The position numbers were made by a program, and so were the translations under genes. A stretch of 64,000 nucleotides of DNA, from the NCBI GenBank assembly GCA_030055595.1, contig JASFYH010000001.1:149224-213223 (forward strand), in the 5' to 3' direction. This DNA is from Archaeoglobales archaeon (GTDB lineage: Archaea; Halobacteriota; Archaeoglobi; Archaeoglobales; Archaeoglobaceae). Below, piece by piece: positions 19,085 through 27,782 of this stretch (position 1 is its first letter; each line of letters begins with the position of its first letter). The notes beneath the pieces are model-generated. The model saw nothing but the letters and a program-made list of their open reading frames with translations, was not told the DNA's origin and did no database searches.

Positions 19085-19834
19085 TTATCCCTGAATTAGA
19101 TTGAATATTCTTGCTCTTAGCTCAATAAATTCTTTGGAGAATCTGTTTCTTGGTCTTTCAAGTTCTACCTCTACGAGGTCAAGCAGTTTTGCGGGTCTTC
19201 TCGAGAGCACCGCAATTCTGTCCGCCAAATAAACCGCTTCCTCAATGTTGTGGGTCACATAGATAATGGTTTTCCTTGTCTCTTGCCATATTCTTACAAG
19301 CTCGCTCTGCATCACATTTCTCGTTTGTGCATCAAGAGCACTTAAAGGCTCATCCATTAGCAATATTTCAGGTTCGCATACAAGAGCCCTTGCAATTGCA
19401 ACCCTCTGCCTCATACCGCCAGAGAGCTCATGCGGATATGAGTTCTCAAAGCCTTCAAGCCCTACCAATTTTATGAATTTCTTGGCTTTTTCTAAAGCCT
19501 CAACTTTTGGAATTTTTCTAATTTCAAGTCCGAAGAGGACGTTTCCGAGGACTGTTCTCCAAGGAAAGAGAGCATAATCCTGAAAAACCATTGATCGATC
19601 CTGCCCCGGACCAGTTATGCTTTTGCCACGTAGCAGAATTTCTCCTTCATCCTGTTTTTCCAATCCAGCAATGATCCTAAGCAGAGTTGTTTTTCCGCAA
19701 CCACTTGGACCAAGGATACTTATAAACTCCCCTTCTCTGACGTCAAAACTAACTCCATCAATTACCATAAGCTCTTTTTCTTGACTGTTAAACCACTTCC
19801 TTATGTTTTTGATCTGTAGCAAGATCTCACTCAA
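19085..19834 (-). CDS. Sulfonate/taurine-type ABC transporter ATPase
   Basis: Single ABC ATPase with Walker A GPSGCGKTT near residue 42, Q-loop VFQDYALFPW, signature LSGGMRQR, Walker B ILLMDEP and H-loop VTHNIEEA. The QDYALFPW segment is typical of SsuB/TauB/NrtD importers of sulfonates, taurine or nitrate. It has a TTG start that overlaps the permease stop. As part of a three-gene importer beside the cfb genes, a natural candidate cargo is coenzyme M (2-mercaptoethanesulfonate); that is inference. Confidence 0.85.
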   Translation of the reverse strand: MSEILLQIKNIRKWFNSQEKELMVIDGVSFDVREGEFISILGPSGCGKTTLLRIIAGLEKQDEGEILLRGKSITGPGQDRSMVFQDYALFPWRTVLGNVLFGLEIRKIPKVEALEKAKKFIKLVGLEGFENSYPHELSGGMRQRVAIARALVCEPEILLMDEPLSALDAQTRNVMQSELVRIWQETRKTIIYVTHNIEEAVYLADRIAVLSRRPAKLLDLVEVELERPRNRFSKEFIELRARIFNLIQG

Positions 19835-20621
19835 CCACGAACCCCCTCCTCCAACTCAGCAACCGATCTTCCGCAAGTCTGTAAATTCTGTCGAGTATTA
19901 AGCCGATAATCCCTATGGCAAGCATATAGGAAATCACGACATCAGGGGAATGGTAAAGTCTTGCAAGCTGAATTTTGTAGCCCAAACCAAATTGCGAGAC
20001 ACCAAAGAGCTCTGCTGCAACCACGCACATCCATGCAACTCCAGAACCAACTCTAAGCCCATTGAAAAATGCTGGCATCGAAGCGGGAATGATCACTTTT
20101 CTAAGCATCGTGCTGGTTTTCGTAGCTCCAAGCGTTAAAGCAGCTTCCACGTATTTTTTCTCCACCGAAGACACACCATACATCGTGTTCAGCAAGATTG
20201 GAAATACCGCTCCTATGAAGATTATGAACGCTGCAGCTGTGTGTGTTAGCTTGAGAAGCAATATGGCTATCGGAATCCAAGCTATGGGTGGTATCGGGCG
20301 AATAAGCTCTACGATCGGATAAATTAGTTTCTCCACAGTCTTGGACCACCCCGCAATAAGCCCAATGGAAAATCCAACAAGAATAGCGGAAGCAAATCCG
20401 AGAGCATAGTGATAAATGCTGTATGCCATGTCTGTAAGCATTTGAAATCCACTATCCGCAAATTTCGGGTCTCCAAGGGTTAATTGGATAAAAGTTACAA
20501 TAACCTTAGAAGGTGGAGCCAAGACAAATGGGTTGCTAATAAAGATCCAGTAGTAAGCTTCCCAAAGCACCAAAAAAATCCCAATTGAGAAAAAGAAAAT
20601 AAAAAAGTCTTTGACCCTCAT
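19827..20621 (-). CDS. Sulfonate/taurine-type ABC transporter permease
   Basis: BPD-type inner-membrane permease of about 264 residues with six probable membrane helices. The EAA loop (VEAALTLGATKTSTMLRKVIIP) contacts the ATPase, and GLRVGSGVAWMCVVAAELFG is a strong SsuC/TauC/NrtB signature. I place the start at the ATG at 20621, which shares one base with the ssuA-like stop codon (TGATG); a TTG one codon upstream is also in frame. It is cotranscribed with the ATPase and binding protein. Confidence 0.87.
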   Translation of the reverse strand: MRVKDFFIFFFSIGIFLVLWEAYYWIFISNPFVLAPPSKVIVTFIQLTLGDPKFADSGFQMLTDMAYSIYHYALGFASAILVGFSIGLIAGWSKTVEKLIYPIVELIRPIPPIAWIPIAILLLKLTHTAAAFIIFIGAVFPILLNTMYGVSSVEKKYVEAALTLGATKTSTMLRKVIIPASMPAFFNGLRVGSGVAWMCVVAAELFGVSQFGLGYKIQLARLYHSPDVVISYMLAIGIIGLILDRIYRLAEDRLLSWRRGFVVE

Positions 20622-21658
20622 CAACTTAACCCTAATTCATTTTTCAGCTTTGGCACCAATTTCAAAGCCTCTTCGTAAAGGCTTGGATCCACAACATTTT
20701 CTGGAGTGACTCTGACTGGGTTTCCAGAAGCGTCCTTCGTAATCTTGAGTTCATATTGAGCTTCACAAAGCATATCAAGACCCTTTATCCAATCTTTATT
20801 CCTCGGATCGGTTTGCAGATTTGTGCTCCCTGGGAAAGTATCCGCAACACGTTCATTTACATTCAGCCACTTTATAAGTATTTTCTTTATTTCCTCCTTG
20901 TTCTTTGGATCCTTCGCATACTCACTTGCAACAATGTGCAGAGCCAAAAACTTTACTGCAACTTCTCTATGTTCTCTCATGAAGTCTCCACGCATTAACA
21001 CAACACAGCATGGATGGTTCGGCACTATTTCTGGGGAGTTTGCAACGATCTTACCGTAGCCTTCGATTTCCGCTATATAACCGCTTGGATCTGGAGCAAA
21101 GCCAAAATCGACTGCTTTAGCCTTTAGAGCTTCTCTTATTTCTTCAGGACCTCCAGATTTAACTTCCACTTTTGAGATTTCGACTCCAAGCTCTTTAAGC
21201 CATTTCATGAGCATGGTATGTTGAATCGACCCAGGGGGGAATGTCATGACTTTCTTCCCCTCAAGTGATTTTGCACCACTGTATTCCGTTCCCGGGATTG
21301 CGATTAGAGAAGAACCCTCAGTATTTGCTACCGCAACGATCTTGGCATCAAATCCCTTTGAGAGCAACGAAAGTGGTGGTGCAGCACCAACATAAGCTAC
21401 TGAGTGCTCACCCGCAGCAAAAGCTTCCATTTGCGGAGGTCCTGAGGAGAACGGGCTTGTTTTAAGCTTCACTCCGAGAACTTTCTCGTCCCAGCCCTTT
21501 TCAATTATTACGAACAAAGCGGTGTGGTGCCAGCTCGGCTGATAACTCAATTTTATTTCCTGCAATTTTGGTTCTGTGGGCTTTTCTTGTGTGACACAGA
21601 GACCAAATGCAACGAGCAAACCTGTTGCGACGAATAGCAAATACGCTTTCGAGTTCAT
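20621..21658 (-). CDS. ABC transporter substrate-binding protein, SsuA/NMT1-like
   Basis: Extracellular binding protein of the NMT1/SsuA fold. The ATG at 21658 follows ggggtgag and gives a signal sequence MNSKAYLLFVATGLLVAFGLC; C21 could be a lipid anchor, though the residue before it (Leu) is atypical. Fold features: LSYQPSWHHTALFVIIEKGW, FAAGEHSVAYVGAAPPL and SLEGKKVMTFPPGS, where the ligand headgroup usually sits. First gene of the importer operon. The upstream region has a TATA-like box near 21691-21699. Ligand unknown; a sulfonate such as CoM is the working guess. Confidence 0.84.
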   Translation of the reverse strand: MNSKAYLLFVATGLLVAFGLCVTQEKPTEPKLQEIKLSYQPSWHHTALFVIIEKGWDEKVLGVKLKTSPFSSGPPQMEAFAAGEHSVAYVGAAPPLSLLSKGFDAKIVAVANTEGSSLIAIPGTEYSGAKSLEGKKVMTFPPGSIQHTMLMKWLKELGVEISKVEVKSGGPEEIREALKAKAVDFGFAPDPSGYIAEIEGYGKIVANSPEIVPNHPCCVVLMRGDFMREHREVAVKFLALHIVASEYAKDPKNKEEIKKILIKWLNVNERVADTFPGSTNLQTDPRNKDWIKGLDMLCEAQYELKITKDASGNPVRVTPENVVDPSLYEEALKLVPKLKNELGLS

Positions 21659-21858
21659 ACATCTCACCCCAGAGTTTTGAAAGGGAAAACTCATATAACT
21701 TTTTCCATTTTTGTCAGTTTGTTGTCCTTATAGGGAAAAATTTAGATTTTTGTATTCCTTTTTGTGATAATATTTAGTATTATAGGGATTAGAGAAAGAT
21801 GAGCAAAATATGTTCCTAAAAAGGCAAAAATTTATTAGCTCGTTGCCTTATAGTATAC
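21659..21858. promoter_or_regulatory. Divergent promoter region between ABC importer and XRE regulator
   Basis: AT-rich spacer. The minus-strand TATA-like element is at about 21691-21699 and the plus-strand one (aaatttatta) near 21827-21837, about 26 nt from the regulator ATG, suggesting a leaderless mRNA. Similar words recur: agggaaaa at 21682 and 21732, and ttatagggat/ttataggga at 21728 and 21780; TTTTTCC near 21700 pairs with GGGAAAAA near 21733. These are candidate operator half-sites, possibly for the adjacent regulator. Confidence 0.4.
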
Positions 21859-22380
21859 ATGGATACAAATAGTCTGATCTCTTCTCTAATTATTAGTGAG
21901 AATTTTGGAGAAAAGCTTGAGGAGATCGTGAAGAAGAGACTTAAAATGAACATAAGGGAGTTTGCAAAAGAGGCGAAAATTCCACAAAGCACGATCTACA
22001 AGCTTCTTTCGGGCGAGAGAGAGCCAAATTTGGGCACACTCAGGAAAATCGCGGAAACGATAGCAAGATTCACAAAGAACTCAGAAGAGTTCATAGCGGT
22101 AATCGCTTCAAGATCCGCACTTAATCAGCTAACGAGCTATGAGATTGATGTGGAGGGTAAGGGAGTCAAGGTAAGAGAATATCCCGCGAACTCTTTTGAC
22201 GAGGCAGTAGTTTCTGCAGTGAAGGCGGAAAGAGATGGAGCAAAGGCTATTGTTTGCGCTCCGATTCTGAGTCCAGTTCTTGAAAAGATCTTAAGTGTTC
22301 CAATTGTCACGATCATCCCAAAAAACGATCTACTGGACTCGATTAAAATTGCAGCTAAGAAAGGTCTCTCAAAGCCTTAA
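21859..22380 (+). CDS. XRE-type HTH transcriptional regulator (COG1709-like)
   Basis: A 173-residue regulator. Residues about 20-75 form a Cro/CI-type helix-turn-helix (NIREFAKEAKIPQSTIYKLLSGEREPNLGTLRKIAE). The C-terminal half (AVVSAVKAERDGAKAIVCAPILSP, then VPIVTIIPKNDLLDSI) resembles small sensory domains seen in PrpR-like proteins and could bind a metabolite. It is divergent from the sulfonate-type importer and convergent with A2, so it may control the importer or methane genes. Similar regulators are, from memory, enriched in methanogens. Ligand and regulon unknown. Confidence 0.7.
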   Translation: MDTNSLISSLIISENFGEKLEEIVKKRLKMNIREFAKEAKIPQSTIYKLLSGEREPNLGTLRKIAETIARFTKNSEEFIAVIASRSALNQLTSYEIDVEGKGVKVREYPANSFDEAVVSAVKAERDGAKAIVCAPILSPVLEKILSVPIVTIIPKNDLLDSIKIAAKKGLSKP

Positions 22381-24113
22381 CCTACTCCACAACCCCCTCT
22401 GTCTGCCTTTTCAAGCATACCCGACTCTTCAGTGGTTGCAGTAACTTCTAAGGACTCTGCAAATCTAAGTTCTATTTCTACAAGCTTTTTGATGATCTCC
22501 TCTGGAGAGCCAATCCCCTGAAGCTTCCCGCTCAGCATTAGTGCAACTCGATCACATGTTAGCTTCGTGAAGTGCATGTCGTGTGATATTATAAGTATTG
22601 TAGTCTTAAACTCCTCTCTCACTTTGTTGAGTGTATTTGCAACTTCTACCTTTGTAATCGGATCCATCGTTCCCGAAGGCTCATCCAGTATGAGGATTCT
22701 CGGTTCTCTGATCATAACCTGTGCTAAAGCGACTCTATGCCTCTGTCCTTCGCTCAGTTCGTCAGGGAACTTCATGAGTATAGACTCCGCCTCTTGTTCA
22801 TCGAATCCGATGCTTGTTAGAATATCGACCGCCCTAATTCTTGCGAACTCTGACGGTAGATCAAGGCTTATGCAGTCTGTTAGGTTGTCAAGCACTGTTC
22901 TGTGCGGGTATAAGCTGTATTCTTGGTGTAGGATTCCAATGTAGGGCGTCGCTCTGCCTCTACCAGTAATTCCTGGTGTCCTCATGTCAACCCATTCGTC
23001 ACCAATTCGGACAAATACTTCTCCAGCTGTGACATCCGCAATTCCCGCTATGATCCTCGACAGAGTTGTTTTTCCAGAACCACTTGGACCGAGTATTCCA
23101 AAGATCTCTCCTTCTTTAACTTCAAAGGAAACTCCATCAACCGCCTTAACAACACCTCTGCTAACAGAATAGTAGTATTTCTTTACGTCTTTTAACCTTA
23201 AGATGTCTTCTTCAAGCTTGAATTCTGCTTTGATTTTTTCAGCACTAACCTGACTCAGGAATTTTTGGATTAAATCTTCTGGTCTTCCCTCAGCTACAAT
23301 TTCACCATCTTCAAGCCATACAACTCTGTCAGCCAATTCTTTGATAACTTCTGGAATGTGAGAGGTTAAAACCATCGTCTTTTTTGCGTTCTTTATGTAT
23401 CTTCTCAGCGTCTCTAAAATAAGCCTTGTATTATCAGGATCCAGAGTTCCAGTAGGCTCATCTGCCAGCAGTAGAATTGGTTCTATTGCAATCTGCCTCG
23501 CTAAAATAACCCTCTGCTTTTCACCACCACTAAGATCTCTTGCGATCGTAAGAATTCGGTGTCCCAAGTTTACCGCTTTAAGCAACTCCATCGCCCTGTT
23601 TACAACATTATTTGAATAAGCAGCCTTCTCGAGGATCTCGAGTCTTCTTGTTGTTCCAAAAGCTATTCTTGTCTCGGTTTCAGAGCTTATAATTGCCTCC
23701 ATTACGTTCTCCAATGCAGATTTCTCGCTAAAAAGTGCAAAGGTTCGCTGTAGCATTATTCCGACTTTTTTCCTGATTGCAGAAGCGAGTTCTTTATCTT
23801 CAACTCTCCATATATCTATTTCTCTCTTTTTCAGTATTTCTCCGCATCTCGGACAACTTTGCCCATCTTTACTTGGCAAATCAACCCAGTAACAGTTCGG
23901 ACAGATTGAGAGAATATATAGAACTCTGCCCTCACTCGGCTCATAGTCTTTGTATCCTCTTATAAGATGAATAAGCACAGACTTACCGCTTCCGCTTACA
24001 CCGATAATACCGAGTGTTTCCCCTTCTTTAATGCTCAGATTGATCTTTTTTAGAGCAAAATGATCGCCAAATTTTTTTGAGATGCCTTCTAATCGTATAA
24101 TCTCGTCAGCCAA
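22377..24113 (-). CDS. atwA: MCR-activating ATPase, component A2 (AtwA)
   Basis: Soluble protein of two fused ABC ATPase domains without membrane parts. Domain 1 has P-loop GVSGSGKS near residue 39, a CPNC/CPRC pair (C71, C74, C87, C90) that looks like a zinc ribbon insertion, and signature LSGGEKQR. Domain 2 has GPSGSGKTT, signature LSEGQRHR and Walker B ILILDEP. A2 powers reductive activation of MCR within the McrC-Mmp3-Mmp7-Mmp17 complex (established knowledge). I chose the TTG at 24113 because ggaggtgg lies five bases before it; a TTG nine codons upstream lacks such a site. It is divergent from mmp3. Confidence 0.92.
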   Translation of the reverse strand: MADEIIRLEGISKKFGDHFALKKINLSIKEGETLGIIGVSGSGKSVLIHLIRGYKDYEPSEGRVLYILSICPNCYWVDLPSKDGQSCPRCGEILKKREIDIWRVEDKELASAIRKKVGIMLQRTFALFSEKSALENVMEAIISSETETRIAFGTTRRLEILEKAAYSNNVVNRAMELLKAVNLGHRILTIARDLSGGEKQRVILARQIAIEPILLLADEPTGTLDPDNTRLILETLRRYIKNAKKTMVLTSHIPEVIKELADRVVWLEDGEIVAEGRPEDLIQKFLSQVSAEKIKAEFKLEEDILRLKDVKKYYYSVSRGVVKAVDGVSFEVKEGEIFGILGPSGSGKTTLSRIIAGIADVTAGEVFVRIGDEWVDMRTPGITGRGRATPYIGILHQEYSLYPHRTVLDNLTDCISLDLPSEFARIRAVDILTSIGFDEQEAESILMKFPDELSEGQRHRVALAQVMIREPRILILDEPSGTMDPITKVEVANTLNKVREEFKTTILIISHDMHFTKLTCDRVALMLSGKLQGIGSPEEIIKKLVEIELRFAESLEVTATTEESGMLEKADRGGCGVG

Positions 24114-24257
24114 TATCTCCACCTCCAGTGCCAGAAGCAATTCTCTCGGAAGTATTTATCCTTTGCTAAATTTTCCCCTACTCATCAATCATCGAATTTG
24201 AAAGAGTTTGGAAAACAATCGAATAGATTAAATACTAAGTTGCCAAATTCGAAATAC
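24114..24257. promoter_or_regulatory. Divergent promoter between A2 and mmp3
   Basis: A TATA-like attaaata at about 24228-24235 is some 25 nt before the mmp3 ATG, implying a leaderless transcript. The A2 side carries ggaggtgg close to its TTG start. An 8-base inverted pair, CGAATTTG (24193-24200) and CAAATTCG (24244-24251), flanks the mmp3 promoter and may be a regulatory dyad; it could also be chance in AT-rich DNA. Confidence 0.42.
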
Positions 24258-25748
24258 ATGAAGGTCAAGCTTAACGGCAAGGAAATTGAAGTCCCTCAGA
24301 ATGCGACGGTTAAAGATCTTCTGCCTCATGAAGAACAACTTATTGTTATAGTCAGAGAGAAGAGAGACCAAGAAAAGAAGGCAGAAAACTTTAAGATTCA
24401 GATCGGTAAAGGAAATATAACCTTAAAAATAGAAAATCAGGAACTCTGGAATGCTATCGAGAGTAAAGTTCAGGGATTGGAGATTGCTTGGAGGACTAAA
24501 AGAGTTCTTGCCTTCGGTCCTTTTTCCTGTGATCTGAAGTGCTCAACTGTCAGCCATGAATATGAGCCGGGTGAGGTTGTTCTGAGCTTTGCTGGCGGTA
24601 GCATAGAAAGTGCATATCTGATGTTTGCGGTGACACGCTACCCCCTAACGCACTGCACGATCTCGGACGGAGTAGTTGCAAGAGTTATAGAAGGTCTTGG
24701 AGTCCTAAGATCGCTTGAGATCGGTGAAAAGATCGAAAAAGTAGAGCCAGTATTTGGTAGAAAACATTCAGGTGGGATTAGGATCAGAGCCAATAAAGAT
24801 GAGCAACTTTACGAAGGAGATGAGATCTATTCTCAAGTTTCTGTAGATCTACGCAAAGATCTCCCGAGTGCCTCAGAATACGCTATGGCGGTTCTTGAAA
24901 GAAAAAATGCCGTGGAGGAGTTCACAAACACTTTTATTAGGTTTGAGGGTTTAAAGGGCATAAGCATAGGAGAGGAAAATCCAGAGAAGAGAATTAGAGG
25001 TGCGGTTACTATAAGGAGAAGCGGAAAGAATTCTGGGAGTGTTTACTTTTACCTCAGAGATCGGATGCCCCACAGAGATCATTGCGTCGTTGGATTTGTT
25101 GAAAGCGGGATAGAGCTTCTGGAAGTTGCTCAAAGGGGGGATAAGATAAAGATCGTTACAAATCCAAGCAGAATTGATCTCGTTGGCTTGACTCAGGCTG
25201 AGGCAGAAACTTTTCTCGCTAAAAGAGGCTTGAGACAGCATAGAGAGGGAGATACGGAAGATCATGCAGTTATTGTCTCACAGATCCCAGAAACAAGTCT
25301 TGAGATTCTATCAAGAGGAGAAGTAGCCACTTTTGGTGTTAAAGCTTCTAAAGTGATAAAGGTCAGGCTATTTGACGAATTAGCTCCCAAGACCGCACTT
25401 TATTTCAGAATTGCTACGGGTCTTGTTAGCAAAAAGGTTGGAAGACTTCCAGTATACTTCAAAACAAGGGATCTTGTTGTATTTAAACCAAACATATCTT
25501 TTGAGGAGCCTTTGATTCCTGAGAACACTCCGAGGGTGTTAGTTAGTGCTGGTGAGATCGGAGTCACAAACATGTCCAGAAAACATGCGGGGCTTATAGG
25601 GGTCAGATTCAATGATAGCAAGGACTTTGGACCGACTGCAGAGCGTTTTGAGTCAACTAACATTGTAGGAAGAGTAATTGAGAATTTTGATTTGATCAGA
25701 GAGGCAAGGGAGGGAAATGAGATCTATATCATGGAGGTGCGAGAATGA
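24258..25748 (+). CDS. Methanogenesis marker protein 3 (UPF0288)
   Basis: A 496-residue UPF0288 protein. It starts with a ubiquitin-like/TGS-like stretch (MKVKLNGKEIEVPQNATVKDL) and contains AFGPFSCDLKCS, VVLSFAGGSIESAYLMFA, and later cyclophilin-like segments. Mmp3 is a structural part of the MCR activation complex in Methanococcus maripaludis (established knowledge). The ATG at 24258 is preferred over one 20 codons upstream because of the TATA distance and the conserved start. The stop overlaps the next gene by 4 bases, and a five-gene marker operon follows. Confidence 0.88.
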   Translation: MKVKLNGKEIEVPQNATVKDLLPHEEQLIVIVREKRDQEKKAENFKIQIGKGNITLKIENQELWNAIESKVQGLEIAWRTKRVLAFGPFSCDLKCSTVSHEYEPGEVVLSFAGGSIESAYLMFAVTRYPLTHCTISDGVVARVIEGLGVLRSLEIGEKIEKVEPVFGRKHSGGIRIRANKDEQLYEGDEIYSQVSVDLRKDLPSASEYAMAVLERKNAVEEFTNTFIRFEGLKGISIGEENPEKRIRGAVTIRRSGKNSGSVYFYLRDRMPHRDHCVVGFVESGIELLEVAQRGDKIKIVTNPSRIDLVGLTQAEAETFLAKRGLRQHREGDTEDHAVIVSQIPETSLEILSRGEVATFGVKASKVIKVRLFDELAPKTALYFRIATGLVSKKVGRLPVYFKTRDLVVFKPNISFEEPLIPENTPRVLVSAGEIGVTNMSRKHAGLIGVRFNDSKDFGPTAERFESTNIVGRVIENFDLIREAREGNEIYIMEVRE

Positions 25749-26524
25749 AGGTTCGCTATTTCGTTTTATCTCCAGATGCGGGCATTAATCCAGAGGAACT
25801 TGTTTTCAGGATCATGGAGTCAGGATTTCAGGGAATAGTCAAGGAGACGTGCTTCGGAGCGATCGTTGAAGGCGAAGACGAGGAAGTCGATAAACTTGCG
25901 GAGGGGTTAAGAGAGGAATATTACTACTTATTCTCAAAAGAGAGAGGTTATCCAGTTGGGGATAAGAGGATCTGCAGAGCACAGCGTGGAGGAGGGGCAA
26001 GAACTGGCTTTTATCAGATCGAATACGAGTCGGAATTTTTGCCTTTCATTTCGGAAGCTTTAAAAGATTTGAAATTCGAAAAAGTCAGGAGTCCAAAAAA
26101 GGTAATTGTTCACCCGATAAACAGTCTCATACTGTCGGATCTAATTGAAAGAATTGGTCATAAGCCTCTAACGATGATGTCCGAGATCGGAAAGCTTGTA
26201 AGGGATCCAGAGATCGATGCACCTCCGAGAAACATAACTACTGAGGACGTGATCAGAGGTCTAAAGTATGGTTCTATAGAGATGCCCTCTGGCATAAGGG
26301 GTAGGCTTGGAGTCTGGGATGAGCTAATTGAAGAGGCTGAAGCGGGTTTAATTGCTAACTACGAATACGCATTTGGCTGTGCGGGATGCACGCATAACGA
26401 CGTCCTGATCTACTTAATAAAGGCAAAGAAGATCCCGTATGTATGGCTTAACCTTCCAAAGACTCCGGAAGAGGCAAAAGAATTTGTTGGCAAGATCTAT
26501 GAATTTCTAAGCACTTTGGGGTGA
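25745..26524 (+). CDS. Fused methanogenesis marker proteins 6 and 5
   Basis: One open frame joins two marker families that I know as separate neighbouring genes. Residues 1 to about 113 look like marker 6 (VKETCFGAIVEG, then PVGDKRICRAQRGGGARTGFYQIE). Residues about 117-259 look like marker 5 (KKVIVHPINSLILSDLIERIGHKPLT without its own start, DPEIDAPPRNITTEDVIRGLKYG, then FGCAGCTHND). There is no stop or frameshift at the joint. The CAGC pair near residue 221 may bind metal. Function unknown; both are co-conserved with MCR. Overlaps mmp3 by 4 bases. Confidence 0.75.
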   Translation: MKVRYFVLSPDAGINPEELVFRIMESGFQGIVKETCFGAIVEGEDEEVDKLAEGLREEYYYLFSKERGYPVGDKRICRAQRGGGARTGFYQIEYESEFLPFISEALKDLKFEKVRSPKKVIVHPINSLILSDLIERIGHKPLTMMSEIGKLVRDPEIDAPPRNITTEDVIRGLKYGSIEMPSGIRGRLGVWDELIEEAEAGLIANYEYAFGCAGCTHNDVLIYLIKAKKIPYVWLNLPKTPEEAKEFVGKIYEFLSTLG

Positions 26525-26528
26525 TCAG

Positions 26529-27782
26529 ATGGTAAAAGTTGCTTTAATTTCATGCGGAGCGGAATACAGCGGTGTTTACCATGAGATCGAGAAGGCAATT
26601 GAAATGGTTGGTGGCGAAGTCGTGATTCCCGAGACGGATCTTCAGGATGTTAAAGAAGTTGACGAGGAATTTGGAATCGTGGTGAAGGGTGGCGATTTAA
26701 AGCTGATGATGGCAAGGGCAAAGTCTGTTGCTGAAGATCGATGCGATGCGGATGCGGTGTTTGTTGCAACATGCTTTAGATGTGCTGAAGGAGCTCTTGT
26801 TAGAAACGCGGTTAGAAAATATCTTCAGGATGCTCGAATTCCTGTTGTTGCATACTCCTTTACTGAGAGAAGCAAAGCGGGTAATTTCCTGCTCAGAATG
26901 GAAGCTCTTGTAAATATTGTCAGGAGAAAGCATTTGCTTGCGAGAACAAAGCATGAGGGGCTTACTGTTGGTGTCGATTCAGGCTCAACAACAACTAAAG
27001 CGGTAGTTATGAGGGACAATGAGATCATCGGAACCGCTTGGAGACCTACGGTAGACATAATAGAGACCGCAGACAAAGTTCTTGAAGAAGCTCTAAAAAT
27101 GGCAGGAGTTAAGCTTTCTGAAGTTGAGGTTATTGGAACTTCTGGCTATGGTAGATTTTTGATTGGAGAACATTTAAAGGCGGGAATCATTCAGGACGAA
27201 ATAACTGTGGGAGCAAAGGGTGCAACATTTCTTGCGGGAAAGCAGAAAGGCGACGCAACGATCCTCGACATCGGAGGAATGGATAACAAGGCAATCACCG
27301 CACACGACAGCTTGCCAGACAGCTTTACTCTTGGCGGGATCTGTGCGGGCTCATCTGGTAGATTTCTTGAAACGACCGCAAGAAGACTTGGAGTAGACAT
27401 AGCGGAATTCGGAGAAATGGCTACAAGAGGAGACTACAGAAAGATAAGGATGAATTCATACTGCATAGTCTTCGGAATGCAAGATCTTACCACTGCACTC
27501 GCAGGAGGGGCTAAGGCAGAAGACGTTGCTGCAGCAGCATGCAGAAGTGTTATAGACCAAATCGTTGAGCAACAGCTTCAGGAGATAACACTCAGAGAAC
27601 CAATAATTGAAGTCGGTGGAACTTCATTGCTTAAGGGGCTTGTTAAGGCGGTTAGAGAAGCTCTTGGTATGGAAGTAATTGTGCCCAAATATTCTCAGTT
27701 TGCAGTAGCCACGGGCATGGCTTTTGTTGCCTCGGGGGCAAGGGAGGAGAAAGTTTATGAGGTTAGTAGTAGAGTCGCCTGA
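26529..27782 (+). CDS. Methanogenesis marker protein 15 (BcrAD/BadFG-type ATPase)
   Basis: ASKHA-fold ATPase of 417 residues related to activators of 2-hydroxyacyl-CoA dehydratase and benzoyl-CoA reductase. The phosphate loop GVDSGSTTTKAVV is at residues 148-160, ATILDIGGMDNKAI provides phosphate 2, and GGICAGSSGRFLE carries the cysteine that in activators holds a bridging [4Fe-4S] cluster. An N-terminal domain (1-140) has a CFRC pair at 82-85. Such ATPases push electrons to low potential, which suits a role near MCR activation, but marker 15 has no proven task that I know. Confidence 0.86.
   Translation: MVKVALISCGAEYSGVYHEIEKAIEMVGGEVVIPETDLQDVKEVDEEFGIVVKGGDLKLMMARAKSVAEDRCDADAVFVATCFRCAEGALVRNAVRKYLQDARIPVVAYSFTERSKAGNFLLRMEALVNIVRRKHLLARTKHEGLTVGVDSGSTTTKAVVMRDNEIIGTAWRPTVDIIETADKVLEEALKMAGVKLSEVEVIGTSGYGRFLIGEHLKAGIIQDEITVGAKGATFLAGKQKGDATILDIGGMDNKAITAHDSLPDSFTLGGICAGSSGRFLETTARRLGVDIAEFGEMATRGDYRKIRMNSYCIVFGMQDLTTALAGGAKAEDVAAAACRSVIDQIVEQQLQEITLREPIIEVGGTSLLKGLVKAVREALGMEVIVPKYSQFAVATGMAFVASGAREEKVYEVSSRVA

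Noticed and set aside
24193..24251. CGAATTTG/CAAATTCG inverted pair as a definite operator
   Set aside because: Arms are only 8 bases and 43 bases apart in AT-rich DNA; listed only as a possible part of the promoter region.
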